DNA of 64,000 nt from Mesorhizobium atlanticum (GTDB taxonomy: Bacteria > Pseudomonadota > Alphaproteobacteria > Rhizobiales > Rhizobiaceae). The translations under genes were made by a program, and so were the position numbers. Below the pieces are notes generated by a model. That model did no database searches, was not told the origin of the DNA, and worked only from the letters and a program-made list of their open reading frames with translations. The stretch covers positions 1-64,000 of the forward strand of contig NZ_QMBQ01000001.1 of the NCBI RefSeq assembly GCF_003289965.1, given 5' to 3'. Below, in pieces: positions 8,297 to 15,470 of the stretch (position 1 is its first letter; the number at the start of each line of letters is the position of its first letter).

Positions 8297-9310
8297 TCAT
8301 TTCGCCAGGAACTCGTTGCTGAAATAGGCAGAGAAGTCCGGTCGCGTCGTCAGCGCCTTGCCGTTGCCATCGAGCAGGATCCCCGAAGCGAACAAATACC
8401 CGCCCATCGCTTCCATCTTCGCCTTGTCCATGGTGCCGATGGCGCCGGCGGCACTCTTCAGGAAATGGCCGTCGTTCAGCGCCTTCAGCGAGGCATCGAT
8501 CAGCGCCGGGTTGGTCAGCGTGTCCTTGTTGGCGGCGACCAGCAACTCGCCAGCCCCCTTCGCGTGATCAACCGCGTAGGCGTAGCCGGCCCGCGTCGCC
8601 TGGACGAAGGCGGCGGCGGCCTTTGGATTGGCGGCGAGGAAGGCGTTGCTGGAAACGATCAGCGTGGTGTGCTCGTCCGGCACGCCGTAATCGGCGTATC
8701 GGAAGCTGCGCTGTTTCAAGCCTTTCAGCTCGGCCTCGACGCCCTCCCAGGTCGAGACTTCCAGCGTGAAGTCGACCGCGCCATTGGCCAGCGCTTCGTA
8801 AGCCGAGGTGCCCAGCGTCACGGTCGAAAAATCGCCCTTGCCGCCGTCGTGGCGGATGATGGTCGAGATCAGCGCGTTCTCCCAGGCGCTGCCGAAGCCG
8901 CCATAGGTCAGGCCGTCGAGATTCTTCGGAGTCTTGATGGCGGCGCGGTCGGCGTTGAAGACGACGCGGCCGGTTTCCGACTGGACGACCGCGTAGACGG
9001 CCTTCAGGTCGGCGCCGGCGCTCTTTTGCGTGAACAGGCCGAGCGAACCCGAAATGCCGAAATCGGCGACGCGGTTGGCCACCAGCGTGCCCGAGCCGGT
9101 GTCGCCATAGGGGAGGATTTCGACGTCGAGCCCCGCGTCATGGTAGAAGCCTTTGTCGCGGGCAACGAACAGGCCGATGTGGTTGGTGTTGACGGTCCAG
9201 TCGAGCGCGACGGTGATCTTTTGCGCGGCGGCCCGGGCACGCGTGACGGTCCCGGCAAATGGCAGGCTGGCGGCCAGGAACAGCGTCTGGCGGCGGGTGA
9301 GGTCAATCAT
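8297..9310 (-). CDS. thiY: Thiamin-precursor ABC transporter, substrate-binding protein
   Basis: 337 residues, NMT1/THI5-like periplasmic binding protein. A signal peptide with a twin-arginine-like start (MIDLTRRQTLFLAASLPFAG...RARA) is followed by KITVALDWTVNTNHIGLFVARDKGFY (31-56), the typical opening of ThiY-type binders of hydroxymethylpyrimidine derivatives (FAMP/HMP). The start overlaps the end of the ATPase gene by 8 bases. It is the last gene of the operon headed by a TPP riboswitch, which supports thiamin precursor uptake. The ligand itself is inferred. Confidence 0.85.
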   Translation of the reverse strand: MIDLTRRQTLFLAASLPFAGTVTRARAAAQKITVALDWTVNTNHIGLFVARDKGFYHDAGLDVEILPYGDTGSGTLVANRVADFGISGSLGLFTQKSAGADLKAVYAVVQSETGRVVFNADRAAIKTPKNLDGLTYGGFGSAWENALISTIIRHDGGKGDFSTVTLGTSAYEALANGAVDFTLEVSTWEGVEAELKGLKQRSFRYADYGVPDEHTTLIVSSNAFLAANPKAAAAFVQATRAGYAYAVDHAKGAGELLVAANKDTLTNPALIDASLKALNDGHFLKSAAGAIGTMDKAKMEAMGGYLFASGILLDGNGKALTTRPDFSAYFSNEFLAK

Positions 9311-10079
9311 TTCGGTTCTCCATCGGGTGGTCGTTGATAGGGGTCGGCTGGCCGAGCAGCGTGTCGAGGATGCCGGCCTCGATCGCGGCCGCCTCGCGGG
9401 CGAGCGCGGCGCTGTCGGTGCGCGGGCGCGGCAGCGGCACGGCCACTTCGCGGACCACGCGCGCGGGCCGCGCCGAAAGCACATAGATGCGGTCGGACAG
9501 AAGCACCGCCTCGCGCACGTCATGGGTGATCAGCAGCGCGGTCCAGCGGTGGCTTCGCCACATGCCTTCGAGCCAGCGCTGCATGGCCGCGCGGGTCAGC
9601 GCATCGAGCGCGCCGAAGGGCTCGTCGAGCAAAAGCATGTCGCGTTGCTGCACCACGGTGCGCAAGAGCGCCGCGCGCTGGCGCATGCCGCCCGACAGCT
9701 CGGCCGGCCAGGCGCGCTCGAAGCCGGCAAGGCCGAATTCGGCGAACAAGGGCGCCACGCGCTCGCGCGCGGCCCGGCGCGTCATGCCCTGCACTTCCAG
9801 ACCCAGAGTCGCATTGTCGATGACGCGCCGCCACGGCATCAGCGCGTCGCGCTGCGGCATGAAGGCGAAGCGGGCGCCATCGAGCGGCGCGCCGTCGAAG
9901 CGCATATCGCCCTCGCCCCGGATCGCGCCTGTGAGGAGCTGGAACAGCGTCGACTTGCCGGCGCCGGAGGGGCCCAGGATCGACACGAACTCGCCCGCGC
10001 CGACATCGAGCGAAACGCCGGCCAGAACCTCCAACGCGCCGAAGCTTTTTCGCATATGGCGAAGCTCGAGCCGGGTCAT
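9303..10079 (-). CDS. thiZ: Thiamin-precursor ABC transporter, ATPase
   Basis: 258 residues. It has Walker A GPSGAGKST (36-44), signature LSGGMRQRAAL (about 132-142), Walker B MLLLDEPFGALD and the switch histidine in LLITHDVREA, as in nitrate/taurine/ThiZ-type ATPases. The start ATG lies in an ATGA overlap with the permease gene. Together with the permease and binding protein it forms a complete importer. The C-terminal 40 residues after the switch region are family-typical. Confidence 0.88.
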   Translation of the reverse strand: MTRLELRHMRKSFGALEVLAGVSLDVGAGEFVSILGPSGAGKSTLFQLLTGAIRGEGDMRFDGAPLDGARFAFMPQRDALMPWRRVIDNATLGLEVQGMTRRAARERVAPLFAEFGLAGFERAWPAELSGGMRQRAALLRTVVQQRDMLLLDEPFGALDALTRAAMQRWLEGMWRSHRWTALLITHDVREAVLLSDRIYVLSARPARVVREVAVPLPRPRTDSAALAREAAAIEAGILDTLLGQPTPINDHPMENRND

Positions 10080-10864
10080 GACCGGCGCTCGGAAGGTTCG
10101 GCCCTGCGGTCGCGCCCGGCCTTCTCCCAAGGCATGGCGAGGCGCTGCACCAGGACGGCCAGACCAAACAATGCCAGCGTCAGCGCCGAGCTGACGGCGA
10201 CGGCGGCAAGCACGAGGTCGGGCCGAAAGTTGTTCTTGGCGCTGAGCATGTAGATGCCCAGCCCCTTCGCCGCGCCCGCATATTCGGCGAAGATCGCGCC
10301 GACCACCGCATAGGTGATGGAGATGCGCAGTCCGGCGAAGAAATAGGGCAGCGCCGACGGCAGCCGCGCCAGCCAGAATATGCGCCGGCGCCCCGCTCCC
10401 ATGGCGGCAAGCATCTGGCTGATTTCCGCACTCGTGGCGGCGTAGCCTTCGACCAGCGCCACCATCATCGGAAAGAAGGTGACCAGCGCGACCAGCAGGA
10501 TCTTCGGCAAGAGCCCGAAACCGAACCACAAGACCACCAGCGGCGCGATCGCCACCAGCGGCAAGGTCTGGCTGGCGATCAGCAGCGGAAACAGCGCGCG
10601 GCGCAGGGGGGCCAAGAAGTCGACCAGTGCCGAAAGCACGAAGGCGGCGACGAGCGAGCAGGCGAAGCCGGCAAGCGTGGCGCGGATGGTGGGCAGCGTG
10701 TTTTCGGCGAGTGCCGCGCGGTTTTCCCAGGCCTGCGCCAGCACGCGGGACGGCGCGGGAAGCACGGTGGGCGCGATGCCGCCGAGGCGGGCGTAGAGCT
10801 CCCAGGCGAGGAGGAGCAGGGCGAATGCAGTGGCGGCAGGGGCGAGCTTCGCGAGGGCGGTCAT
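10076..10864 (-). CDS. thiX: Thiamin-precursor ABC transporter, permease
   Basis: 262 residues and about six hydrophobic segments, BPD_transp_1 family. The EAA-type loop is recognisable (EGYAATSAEISQMLAAMGAGRRRIFWLARLPSALPYFFAGLRIS). Start placed at the ATG at 10864, where the first membrane segment begins shortly after (APAATAFALLLLAWELY). Four-base overlap with the ATPase gene. A 160-base gap containing a palindromic repeat separates it from the YkoF-like gene upstream, but the direction and riboswitch suggest one operon. Confidence 0.86.
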   Translation of the reverse strand: MTALAKLAPAATAFALLLLAWELYARLGGIAPTVLPAPSRVLAQAWENRAALAENTLPTIRATLAGFACSLVAAFVLSALVDFLAPLRRALFPLLIASQTLPLVAIAPLVVLWFGFGLLPKILLVALVTFFPMMVALVEGYAATSAEISQMLAAMGAGRRRIFWLARLPSALPYFFAGLRISITYAVVGAIFAEYAGAAKGLGIYMLSAKNNFRPDLVLAAVAVSSALTLALFGLAVLVQRLAMPWEKAGRDRRAEPSERRS

Positions 10865-10867
10865 GAG

Positions 10868-10935
10868 AGCTGATCTCCCCCCATGCGGGGGAGATTGGCC
10901 GTCGCGACCGCTTTCGCCAATCGCCGGCGTATGCC
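10868..10935. repeat. Palindromic repeat between ykoF-like and thiX genes
   Basis: A 'ctccccccatgcgggggag' hairpin followed by attggccgtcgcgacc...cgccaatcgccggcg. It is the same class as the elements near 3.6 and 44.1 kb. Such a hairpin inside an operon could dampen transcription of the downstream transporter genes. Confidence 0.55.
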
Positions 10936-11026
10936 CTACTTGCGGAGCACGATCAGGGGCACTTCCCCCACACGGATCAAATGAAACAACCACGACAGCT
11001 CTCCTCGACAGCCCGAGCGCGTGCGC

Positions 11027-11635
11027 TCAAACCGCGGTCGGGCTGTTGGCCGAAATCGTGATGTCGAGGGTCACGTGGCCCGCGCCTGGGCCGAAGCGGC
11101 AGAAGGCTTCGTTGAGCGTGGCGAACACCGCGCCGGCATCGCCGCGCAGCCTGGTGCAGAAGTTCTTGGAACGGTCGAACACGCCGGACTGTTTCAGGAA
11201 GTCGATGCAGCCATAGATCTCGTCCATGTGGTCACTGGCGCCCATCACATAGAGCGAGAATTGCGCCGCCACCGGCTGGTCGGTCGAAGGCGTCGACCGC
11301 ACGGCGCCAAGCGCCGCGCGTTTGCGGTCGTCGAGCGGGATCGCCGGGCCGCCGATCTCGTCGGAGCGGCAGATCGGATCGTCCGGCTCGCCGGGGCAGC
11401 CGCGCGAGACGGCGGCCGACAGCACGCAATGCTTGCCGCTCCTGGCCGCCGCCACGAACAGGTCGCGCATGGCCGGGAAAAGCACTTCGGGCGGCCCAAC
11501 CAGCAGCGTCGAGATGTCGTCGGTCTCGATCCTCAGCCTGTCGCGGTAAGGATCGAGCGCGCCCAACGCGCCGAGGATGACGCCGACGAAATCGTCGGCC
11601 ATGGGATAAAGGGAAATCTGTGCGCCGGAAAACAT
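11027..11635 (-). CDS. YkoF-family thiamin/HMP-binding protein
   Basis: 202 residues with two similar halves, as in YkoF: FSGAQISLYPMADDFVGVILGAL near the start and VAAQFSLYVMGASDHMDEIYGCIDFLKQSG in the second half. YkoF proteins are cytosolic thiamin or hydroxymethylpyrimidine binders encoded with ThiXYZ-like transporters. Its ATG is directly downstream of a TPP riboswitch whose 3' end includes the GGAG ribosome site. First gene of the thiamin-precursor operon. The exact ligand is not visible. Confidence 0.85.
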   Translation of the reverse strand: MFSGAQISLYPMADDFVGVILGALGALDPYRDRLRIETDDISTLLVGPPEVLFPAMRDLFVAAARSGKHCVLSAAVSRGCPGEPDDPICRSDEIGGPAIPLDDRKRAALGAVRSTPSTDQPVAAQFSLYVMGASDHMDEIYGCIDFLKQSGVFDRSKNFCTRLRGDAGAVFATLNEAFCRFGPGAGHVTLDITISANSPTAV

Positions 11636-11644
11636 GGCCCGCCT

Positions 11645-11731
11645 CGCTCCGCTGGTATTATCCAGATCAGCTTTAGGGTCCGGAGGCTTGCCGCCACCAT
11701 CTCAGCCCCGACCGTACGGAGCACCCCTGTG
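11645..11731 (-). promoter_or_regulatory. TPP riboswitch (THI box)
   Basis: Read on the minus strand, the conserved blocks appear in order: AGGGGTGC (near 11728), GGCTGAGATGG (near 11705), ACCCT, and CTGATCTGGATAATACCAGC (11670-11651). The GGAG that ends the aptamer lies about 10 bases before the YkoF-like start. Ligand binding would therefore plausibly hide the ribosome site rather than only end transcription. This links all four downstream genes to thiamin. Confidence 0.93.
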
Positions 11732-11831
11732 GATGGCGGCGTTAAAGCACTGTTTGCGGGGTTGGGGAAGCGTTTTTTTGCCGGGCAGTTGGGCCAGGAA
11801 GTCTCATCTCCCCTAGGGGAGATGCCGGTAG

Positions 11832-11859
11832 TTATAAGATTTTCACGATTTTCTTATAA
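11832..11859. promoter_or_regulatory. 28-bp palindrome, copy 1
   Basis: TTATAAGA-N12-TCTTATAA, with perfect 8-base arms. A second copy with identical arms and spacing starts 58 bases downstream. Both precede the nucleotidyltransferase gene. The likely role is a binding site for a dimeric regulator; no regulator gene is adjacent. Confidence 0.7.
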
Positions 11860-11889
11860 CAGACTTGCAATCGAGCCGGCCACACGCAA

Positions 11890-11917
11890 TTATAAGAAAA
11901 TTTTGGAAATCTTATAA
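11890..11917. promoter_or_regulatory. 28-bp palindrome, copy 2
   Basis: TTATAAGA-N12-TCTTATAA again, ending 14 bases before the ATG at 11932. Its position overlaps where the transcript start and ribosome site must lie, so a bound protein would probably block expression. Confidence 0.7.
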
Positions 11918-11931
11918 CGCTGGTACGAGCG

Positions 11932-13020
11932 ATGAAGACCATCGACCTCGCCTACCGCACCCTCTACGCCGAGTTGGTGCAGCGCAGCCTCGATGCTTCC
12001 TTCGAGACGGATTTCTCGACGGCGGGCAATTTCGTACGCGTGCCGGTGAAGGGCCGCGACTACTGGTATTTCGAGGAAACCCGCCCCGAGAAAACGAGGC
12101 GTTATGTCGGTCCGGCCGAGGATCCCGAGATCGCCAGGCGGGTTGCGGCCTTCAGGGAGATCAAGGGCGATCTCAGGAGTCGCCGCAAGCTGGTCTCCAC
12201 GCTTGTCCGCGATGCTGGCCTGACGGCACCCGAAACCTTCACCGGCGATGTCGTCGAGGCGCTGGAAAAGGCGGGGCTCTTCCGGCTGCGCGCGGTGCTG
12301 GTGGGCACCGTCGCTTTCCAGACCTATGCCGGGCATCTCGGCGTGCGGCTGCCGGGCGCCGCGCTGCAGACAGGCGATGCCGATTTCGCGCAGTTCCATT
12401 CCGTTTCGGCCGACGTGGAAGACAGCATGCCGCCGGTCATCGACGTGCTGAGGGCCGTCGACCCGACGTTTCGCGAAATCCCGCACCGGACCGATGCCGG
12501 CCGCACGACGCAGTACGAGAACGCCTCGCGCTACAGGATCGAGTTTCTCACCCCCAACCGCGGCAGCGACAACCACGCCGACCGCGCCAGCCCGATGCCG
12601 TCGCTCGGCGGCGCTTCGGCGCAGCCGCTGCGCTTCCTCGATTTCCTGATCCGCGATCCAGTAAGGACGGTGCTGCTGCATCGCTCCGGCGTGCCGGTGC
12701 TTGTCCCCTCGCCCGAACGCTTCGCCGTCCACAAGCTGATAGTGGCGACCCGCCGCGAGCGAGGCGCGGCGCCGAAGCGGGAGAAGGACCTCCATCAGGC
12801 GGGCCTGCTGGTCGAGGCACTGGATACGACGCGCCGACAGGATGACCTTGCACTGGCTTTCGCGGAGGCGTGGGAGCGCGGCGACGCCTGGCGGGACGCA
12901 TTGCGGAAGGGCTTGGGCCTGCTGAAGCCGGACAGGCATGAAATGGTCCAGTCGGTCTTGGGGCGGGCACTTGGCGAAGTCGGCGTGCAGCTCGAAGGCT
13001 TTTCGGTGCGGATCGCCTGA
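11932..13020 (+). CDS. GSU2403-family nucleotidyltransferase-fold protein
   Basis: 362 residues. Recognisable parts are YWYFEETRPEKTRRYVGP (about 43-60), LVGTVAFQTYAGHLGVRLP (about 123-141), QTGDADFAQFHSVS (about 146-159, with the DxD-like metal-binding acids), and PSPERFAVHKLIVATRR (about 261-277). The family is annotated as nucleotidyltransferase fold and occurs near mobile and defence-like genes, but its reaction is unknown. The start is supported by coding continuity; the upstream region holds two palindromes. The downstream gene at 13118 is in the same direction, 97 bases away. Confidence 0.75.
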   Translation: MKTIDLAYRTLYAELVQRSLDASFETDFSTAGNFVRVPVKGRDYWYFEETRPEKTRRYVGPAEDPEIARRVAAFREIKGDLRSRRKLVSTLVRDAGLTAPETFTGDVVEALEKAGLFRLRAVLVGTVAFQTYAGHLGVRLPGAALQTGDADFAQFHSVSADVEDSMPPVIDVLRAVDPTFREIPHRTDAGRTTQYENASRYRIEFLTPNRGSDNHADRASPMPSLGGASAQPLRFLDFLIRDPVRTVLLHRSGVPVLVPSPERFAVHKLIVATRRERGAAPKREKDLHQAGLLVEALDTTRRQDDLALAFAEAWERGDAWRDALRKGLGLLKPDRHEMVQSVLGRALGEVGVQLEGFSVRIA

Positions 13021-13043
13021 TTTTTACCTCAAGTCGAAGCATA

Positions 13044-13095
13044 TCGTTCAAATTGTACGAACCCTGCTTGACCGCGTTTCGTACATAAAGTACGA
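13044..13095. promoter_or_regulatory. Two CGTAC-N5-GTACG operators before a small gene
   Basis: TCGTTCAAATTGTACGA (13044-13060, one mismatch to the arm consensus) and TCGTACATAAAGTACGA (13079-13095, perfect arms) lie 35 bases apart, just upstream of the TTG-started gene at 13118. They match the sites beside the S24 repressor gene at 5.4 kb in arms, spacer length and flanking T and A. Confidence 0.7.
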
Positions 13096-13117
13096 TACTT
13101 TCTTTGAGGGAATCTGC

Positions 13118-13462
13118 TTGAACACCGCCAATCATGCCGCTTTTGCCGACCTCTCCCGCCCTTTGCCGTCGCCGCTGCCGCTCGCCGAGCGCGAACGCCT
13201 CGCCGGAGCCTGGCGCATGGCGAGCCAGGACATCACCGACGACATCCGCTTCATCCGGCAATATCTGAAAGTGATCGCCGAGAAGGACGAGCGGCTTTCG
13301 ACCGGCACGCTGGTGCATGGCCGCGCCTATGTCGAAGCCTGCGCCGCCTGGCTGCCGGAAACGGTGGCGCGATATCTGCGAAACCTCAGGCTGATCAGCG
13401 AGTGCGAAAACGCGATGATCGCGGCGGGGGTGAGGTTCGCCAGGTCGAGCGATGCCTGGTGA
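13118..13462 (+). CDS. Hypothetical protein under phage-type operators
   Basis: 114 residues from a TTG at 13118 with a GAGGG ribosome site seven bases upstream. No in-frame ATG exists before the conserved-looking part (LPLAERERLAGAWRMASQDITDDIRFIRQYLKVIAEKDERLSTG...). Helix-rich and soluble, without a recognised family. Its promoter region carries two sites like those of the S24 repressor at 5.4 kb, so it may belong to that repressor's regulon, perhaps as a relocated phage gene. Confidence 0.55.
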   Translation: MNTANHAAFADLSRPLPSPLPLAERERLAGAWRMASQDITDDIRFIRQYLKVIAEKDERLSTGTLVHGRAYVEACAAWLPETVARYLRNLRLISECENAMIAAGVRFARSSDAW

Positions 13463-13665
13463 GGCGCTTCCCTCCCCCGTGTGCAAGAAGGAAGAAGCCC
13501 GCGCCGCAGACCCCTCAACCGGCCGCCTGCAACCCTTGGCTCGCCGCCCCGGCAAATGCATCGTTTCACACAATCGCCAATTGGTGGACGCGGGTGAGTG
13601 GCCGGGCGTTAATTCCTCCCGGGTGAAGGAGGGACAGAGACGCATACCAGGGAGGAACACGTTTG

Positions 13666-13875
13666 ATGCAACCGCAAATCGACATCGGCGCACTGCCCGA
13701 GGATCAGCCATACGAAGTCACTTCATTTGCCAGAAAGCACGGACTGACGGTTCCGGTCGCGGACGCGGTCCTTTTCGCCAAAGGCCCGTCGCCGTCGCGG
13801 GCTGCCTGCGATACCGCGGCGCTTGCCCTTCTCTGCGCGGTCGCGCAATACGCCAGGAGGCAGGGAGGGCACTAG
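13666..13875 (+). CDS. Small hypothetical protein
   Basis: 69 residues from the ATG at 13666, with GGAGG ten bases upstream. Sequence MQPQIDIGALPEDQPYEVTSFARKHGLTVPVADAVLFAKGPSPSRAACDTAALALL. It has the size and acidic N-terminus of small rhizobial stress proteins, but I cannot name the family. Confidence 0.5.
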   Translation: MQPQIDIGALPEDQPYEVTSFARKHGLTVPVADAVLFAKGPSPSRAACDTAALALLCAVAQYARRQGGH

Positions 13876-13975
13876 AGCAATTCCAGGAAAAGCGTGAGCG
13901 GTTAGGCTCGGCGCCTTCGCCGTAGCCTTCCGTCCGGAATTGCGTAAAAACAAAGAGTTAGAGCGGTTCGGCGGC
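13872..13975. repeat. Copy of the 'caattccaggaaaagcg' repeat
   Basis: Begins 'agcaattccaggaaaagcgtgagcgg' and ends 'ggaattgcgtaaaaacaaagag', as at 44.95 kb, with a short extra segment in the middle. The termini are inverted (caattcc / ggaattg), so the element can fold. Confidence 0.65.
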
Positions 13976-13999
13976 GCGCCTTTCCTCTTCTTCCTCTTC

Positions 14000-14149
14000 C
14001 TACCAGCTGAACTGCAACCCCGCATTGCCGCCAACCTGCCGGCCGGCGAAGGCGATACCGAGCGTGGCGGTCAGGCGGCCGCCATGGGCGAAGCCTTCGC
14101 TCAGCACGGCGGCGCCGGCTACCGGCGCGGCCAGTGCAGTCGCGTCCGG
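14000..14149 (-). pseudogene. Remnant of an outer-membrane beta-barrel C-terminus
   Basis: A 49-codon open stretch after an in-frame stop encodes ...AVLSEGFAHGGRLTATL... then GIAFAGRQVGGNAGLQFSW and a stop. It reads like the last two beta-strands of a trimeric-autotransporter or porin-type barrel with the usual terminal aromatic residue. No start codon or upstream part is present, so it is probably a gene fragment. The family is inferred from the strand pattern only. Confidence 0.35.
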
Positions 14150-14204
14150 TCACTGTCGGAGCTCGTTGTCGGGATGAGCCGGCGGCGGCGCGGCCGCCGG
14201 AGAT

Positions 14205-14456
14205 TCAGGCCTTGGCTTTCGGCTTGGCCGCCTTTGCCTTGGCGGGGGCCTTGGCGGGCTTTTCCGCCTTGGCGGCTTTCGGCTTCTCGACCTTGGCGGC
14301 AGCCGCCTTCTTCGGAGCTTTCTTCGGCTTGCCTGCCGCGTCGATCTCGGCGGCCGCCTGTTCCCAATGCTCCATATGAGCACCTTCGGGCCGGCCGGCC
14401 TGTTCCCAGATCTCGTGCGCGCGCTGGCGAATGCGTTCGTGCCTGTCGTCCGTCAC
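14205..14456 (-). CDS. DUF2934 protein with Lys/Ala-rich tail
   Basis: 83 residues. The N-terminal 40 (DDRHERIRQRAHEIWEQAG...HMEHWEQAAAEI) is a DUF2934 domain. The rest is a Lys-Ala-Pro tail (KAPKKAAAAKVEKPKAAKAEKPAKAP...) like the C-terminus of histone H1-like proteins, suggesting nucleic-acid contact. A strong AGGAGG-like ribosome site precedes the ATG. Family function is unknown; DNA binding is inferred from composition. Confidence 0.8.
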   Translation of the reverse strand: MTDDRHERIRQRAHEIWEQAGRPEGAHMEHWEQAAAEIDAAGKPKKAPKKAAAAKVEKPKAAKAEKPAKAPAKAKAAKPKAKA

Positions 14457-14564
14457 TGTCGCCTCCTAAGGTTGGGACGGGTTCCCCGGCGCGAACAGTA
14501 GCGGAATTTTCACGCGGCGTCTTCGGTATCACGCATATGCGACCGACTTAGGCGGCAAATTCGT

Positions 14565-14774
14565 TCAGTGTCCGTCGACGACGACCGCGATGCCCAGATG
14601 CGCTGCCTTCTTTGCGATCAGTCCGGCTAAATCCGCGTCAGAGCGGTCGGTCCCCGTGCGCTGCCGCAGCAGGGAAATTGCCTCTTGCATGGTCAGCAGG
14701 CCAGTCCTGTGCTCGGCCAGCAGCTTGTCGACCGTGGCGGCGACGCTGGGTGATTCGACATGTGGATGATGCAT
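14565..14774 (-). CDS. Small hypothetical (ANTAR-like) protein
   Basis: 69 residues from the ATG at 14774 (GGAAGGAG eight bases upstream). Core: TVDKLLAEHRTGLLTMQEAISLLRQRTGTDRSDADLAGLIAKKAAHLGIAVVVDGH. The helical pattern ending 'DLAGLIAKKAAHLG' recalls ANTAR-like helices, but that is weak. It is the same size as the small proteins around it. Confidence 0.5.
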   Translation of the reverse strand: MHHPHVESPSVAATVDKLLAEHRTGLLTMQEAISLLRQRTGTDRSDADLAGLIAKKAAHLGIAVVVDGH

Positions 14775-14844
14775 GGCAACGACTCCTTCCGCTTCGTTGC
14801 CTCCCAAACCACTGCATTCTAGGCGTTTTGCCCTAATGCGAGAA

Positions 14845-14886
14845 GAGCCCGGTCCTCCCCGATGCTTCCGCGGGAGGATCGGGCTC
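14845..14886 (-). terminator. Hairpin terminator after DUF1236 gene
   Basis: On the minus strand GAGCCCG-A-TCCTCCC is followed, after 11 bases, by its near-perfect complement, then TTCTCG. It lies 15 bases downstream of the gene at 14901-15200. The T-run is short. Confidence 0.55.
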
Positions 14887-14900
14887 CTCGGTTCCAGGTG

Positions 14901-15200
14901 TTACTGGATCACCTGGACAACGCGGCGCGTGCCGGGATCGATCAGCACCGTGTGGTCGTTGACGATCGCATAGCGATACTTGACGTCCGGAACCTGCTGC
15001 AACTCGACGGTGTCGGGCACGGTCGAGCCGACGCCGAGCTCGAGGCCGAGCACGTTGACCGAGGCGATCGGATGCTTGTGGACATATTCCTTGACCACGG
15101 TTTGCTGCTCGGGGGTGATGATCACCTCGTCCGCGGCCGCGATGCCGATACCGGCCATCAAAGCCAGGCCGGCGACAGCTGGAATGAGGGTGTTTTTCAT
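14901..15200 (-). CDS. DUF1236 periplasmic protein, copy 1
   Basis: 99 residues. Signal peptide to about residue 23 (MKNTLIPAVAGLALMAGIGIAAADE), then the DUF1236 core: EYVHKHPIASVNV, PDTVELQQVPDVKYRYAIVNDHTVLIDPGTRRVVQVI. A close paralogue is at 16404-16703 and a third DUF1236 domain ends the protein at 16955-17836. Start at the ATG at 15200. A perfect GGAAC-N16-CGTT stress-type promoter lies 145-170 bases upstream. Family function unknown; probably envelope stress. Confidence 0.88.
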   Translation of the reverse strand: MKNTLIPAVAGLALMAGIGIAAADEVIITPEQQTVVKEYVHKHPIASVNVLGLELGVGSTVPDTVELQQVPDVKYRYAIVNDHTVLIDPGTRRVVQVIQ

Positions 15201-15217
15201 CGTTTCTCTCCTGTTGT

Positions 15218-15277
15218 GTTCACGACGACCCTTCGGATCGCGTATTGGTTCACGACGATCCTTCGGATCGCGTTTGG
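15218..15277. repeat. Tandem 30-bp direct repeat in a 5' leader
   Basis: Two adjacent 30-base units starting 'gttcacgacga' and containing 'ccttcggatcgcgt' differ at only a few positions. They lie in the leader between the EcfG-like promoter and the DUF1236 start, so they would be transcribed. Confidence 0.75.
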
Positions 15278-15344
15278 CGAGCTCCGCCCTGCCTCCGCGA
15301 GGGGCGGAAACACCGGCAGGCCGAATAGTTGAGCTCCCGGGGCA

Positions 15345-15369
15345 AACGTCCCCGGCGAGGTGTTGTTCC
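15345..15369 (-). promoter_or_regulatory. EcfG-type promoter
   Basis: On the minus strand GGAAC, 16 bases, CGTT: a perfect match to the general stress sigma factor consensus of rhizobia. It reads toward the DUF1236 gene at 14901-15200. Confidence 0.75.
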
Positions 15370-15470
15370 GTCAGCGACAACTAATTGATGTGGCGGAACC
15401 TTCGCATCGGCTCCGCATTGGAAGGCATTGAAACTCCCCAAGACTTTGAAATCCAAAGGGCGTCGCCGTC

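Noticed and set aside
9004..9306. Other-strand and other-frame open frames across the ThiY, ThiZ and ThiX genes
   Set aside because: They are by-products of the high GC codon use of the real genes, with no ribosome sites.
11027..11499. Alternative Arg-rich minus-strand frames inside the YkoF-like gene
   Set aside because: Shadow frames of a gene with clear YkoF-type repeats and a riboswitch-linked start.
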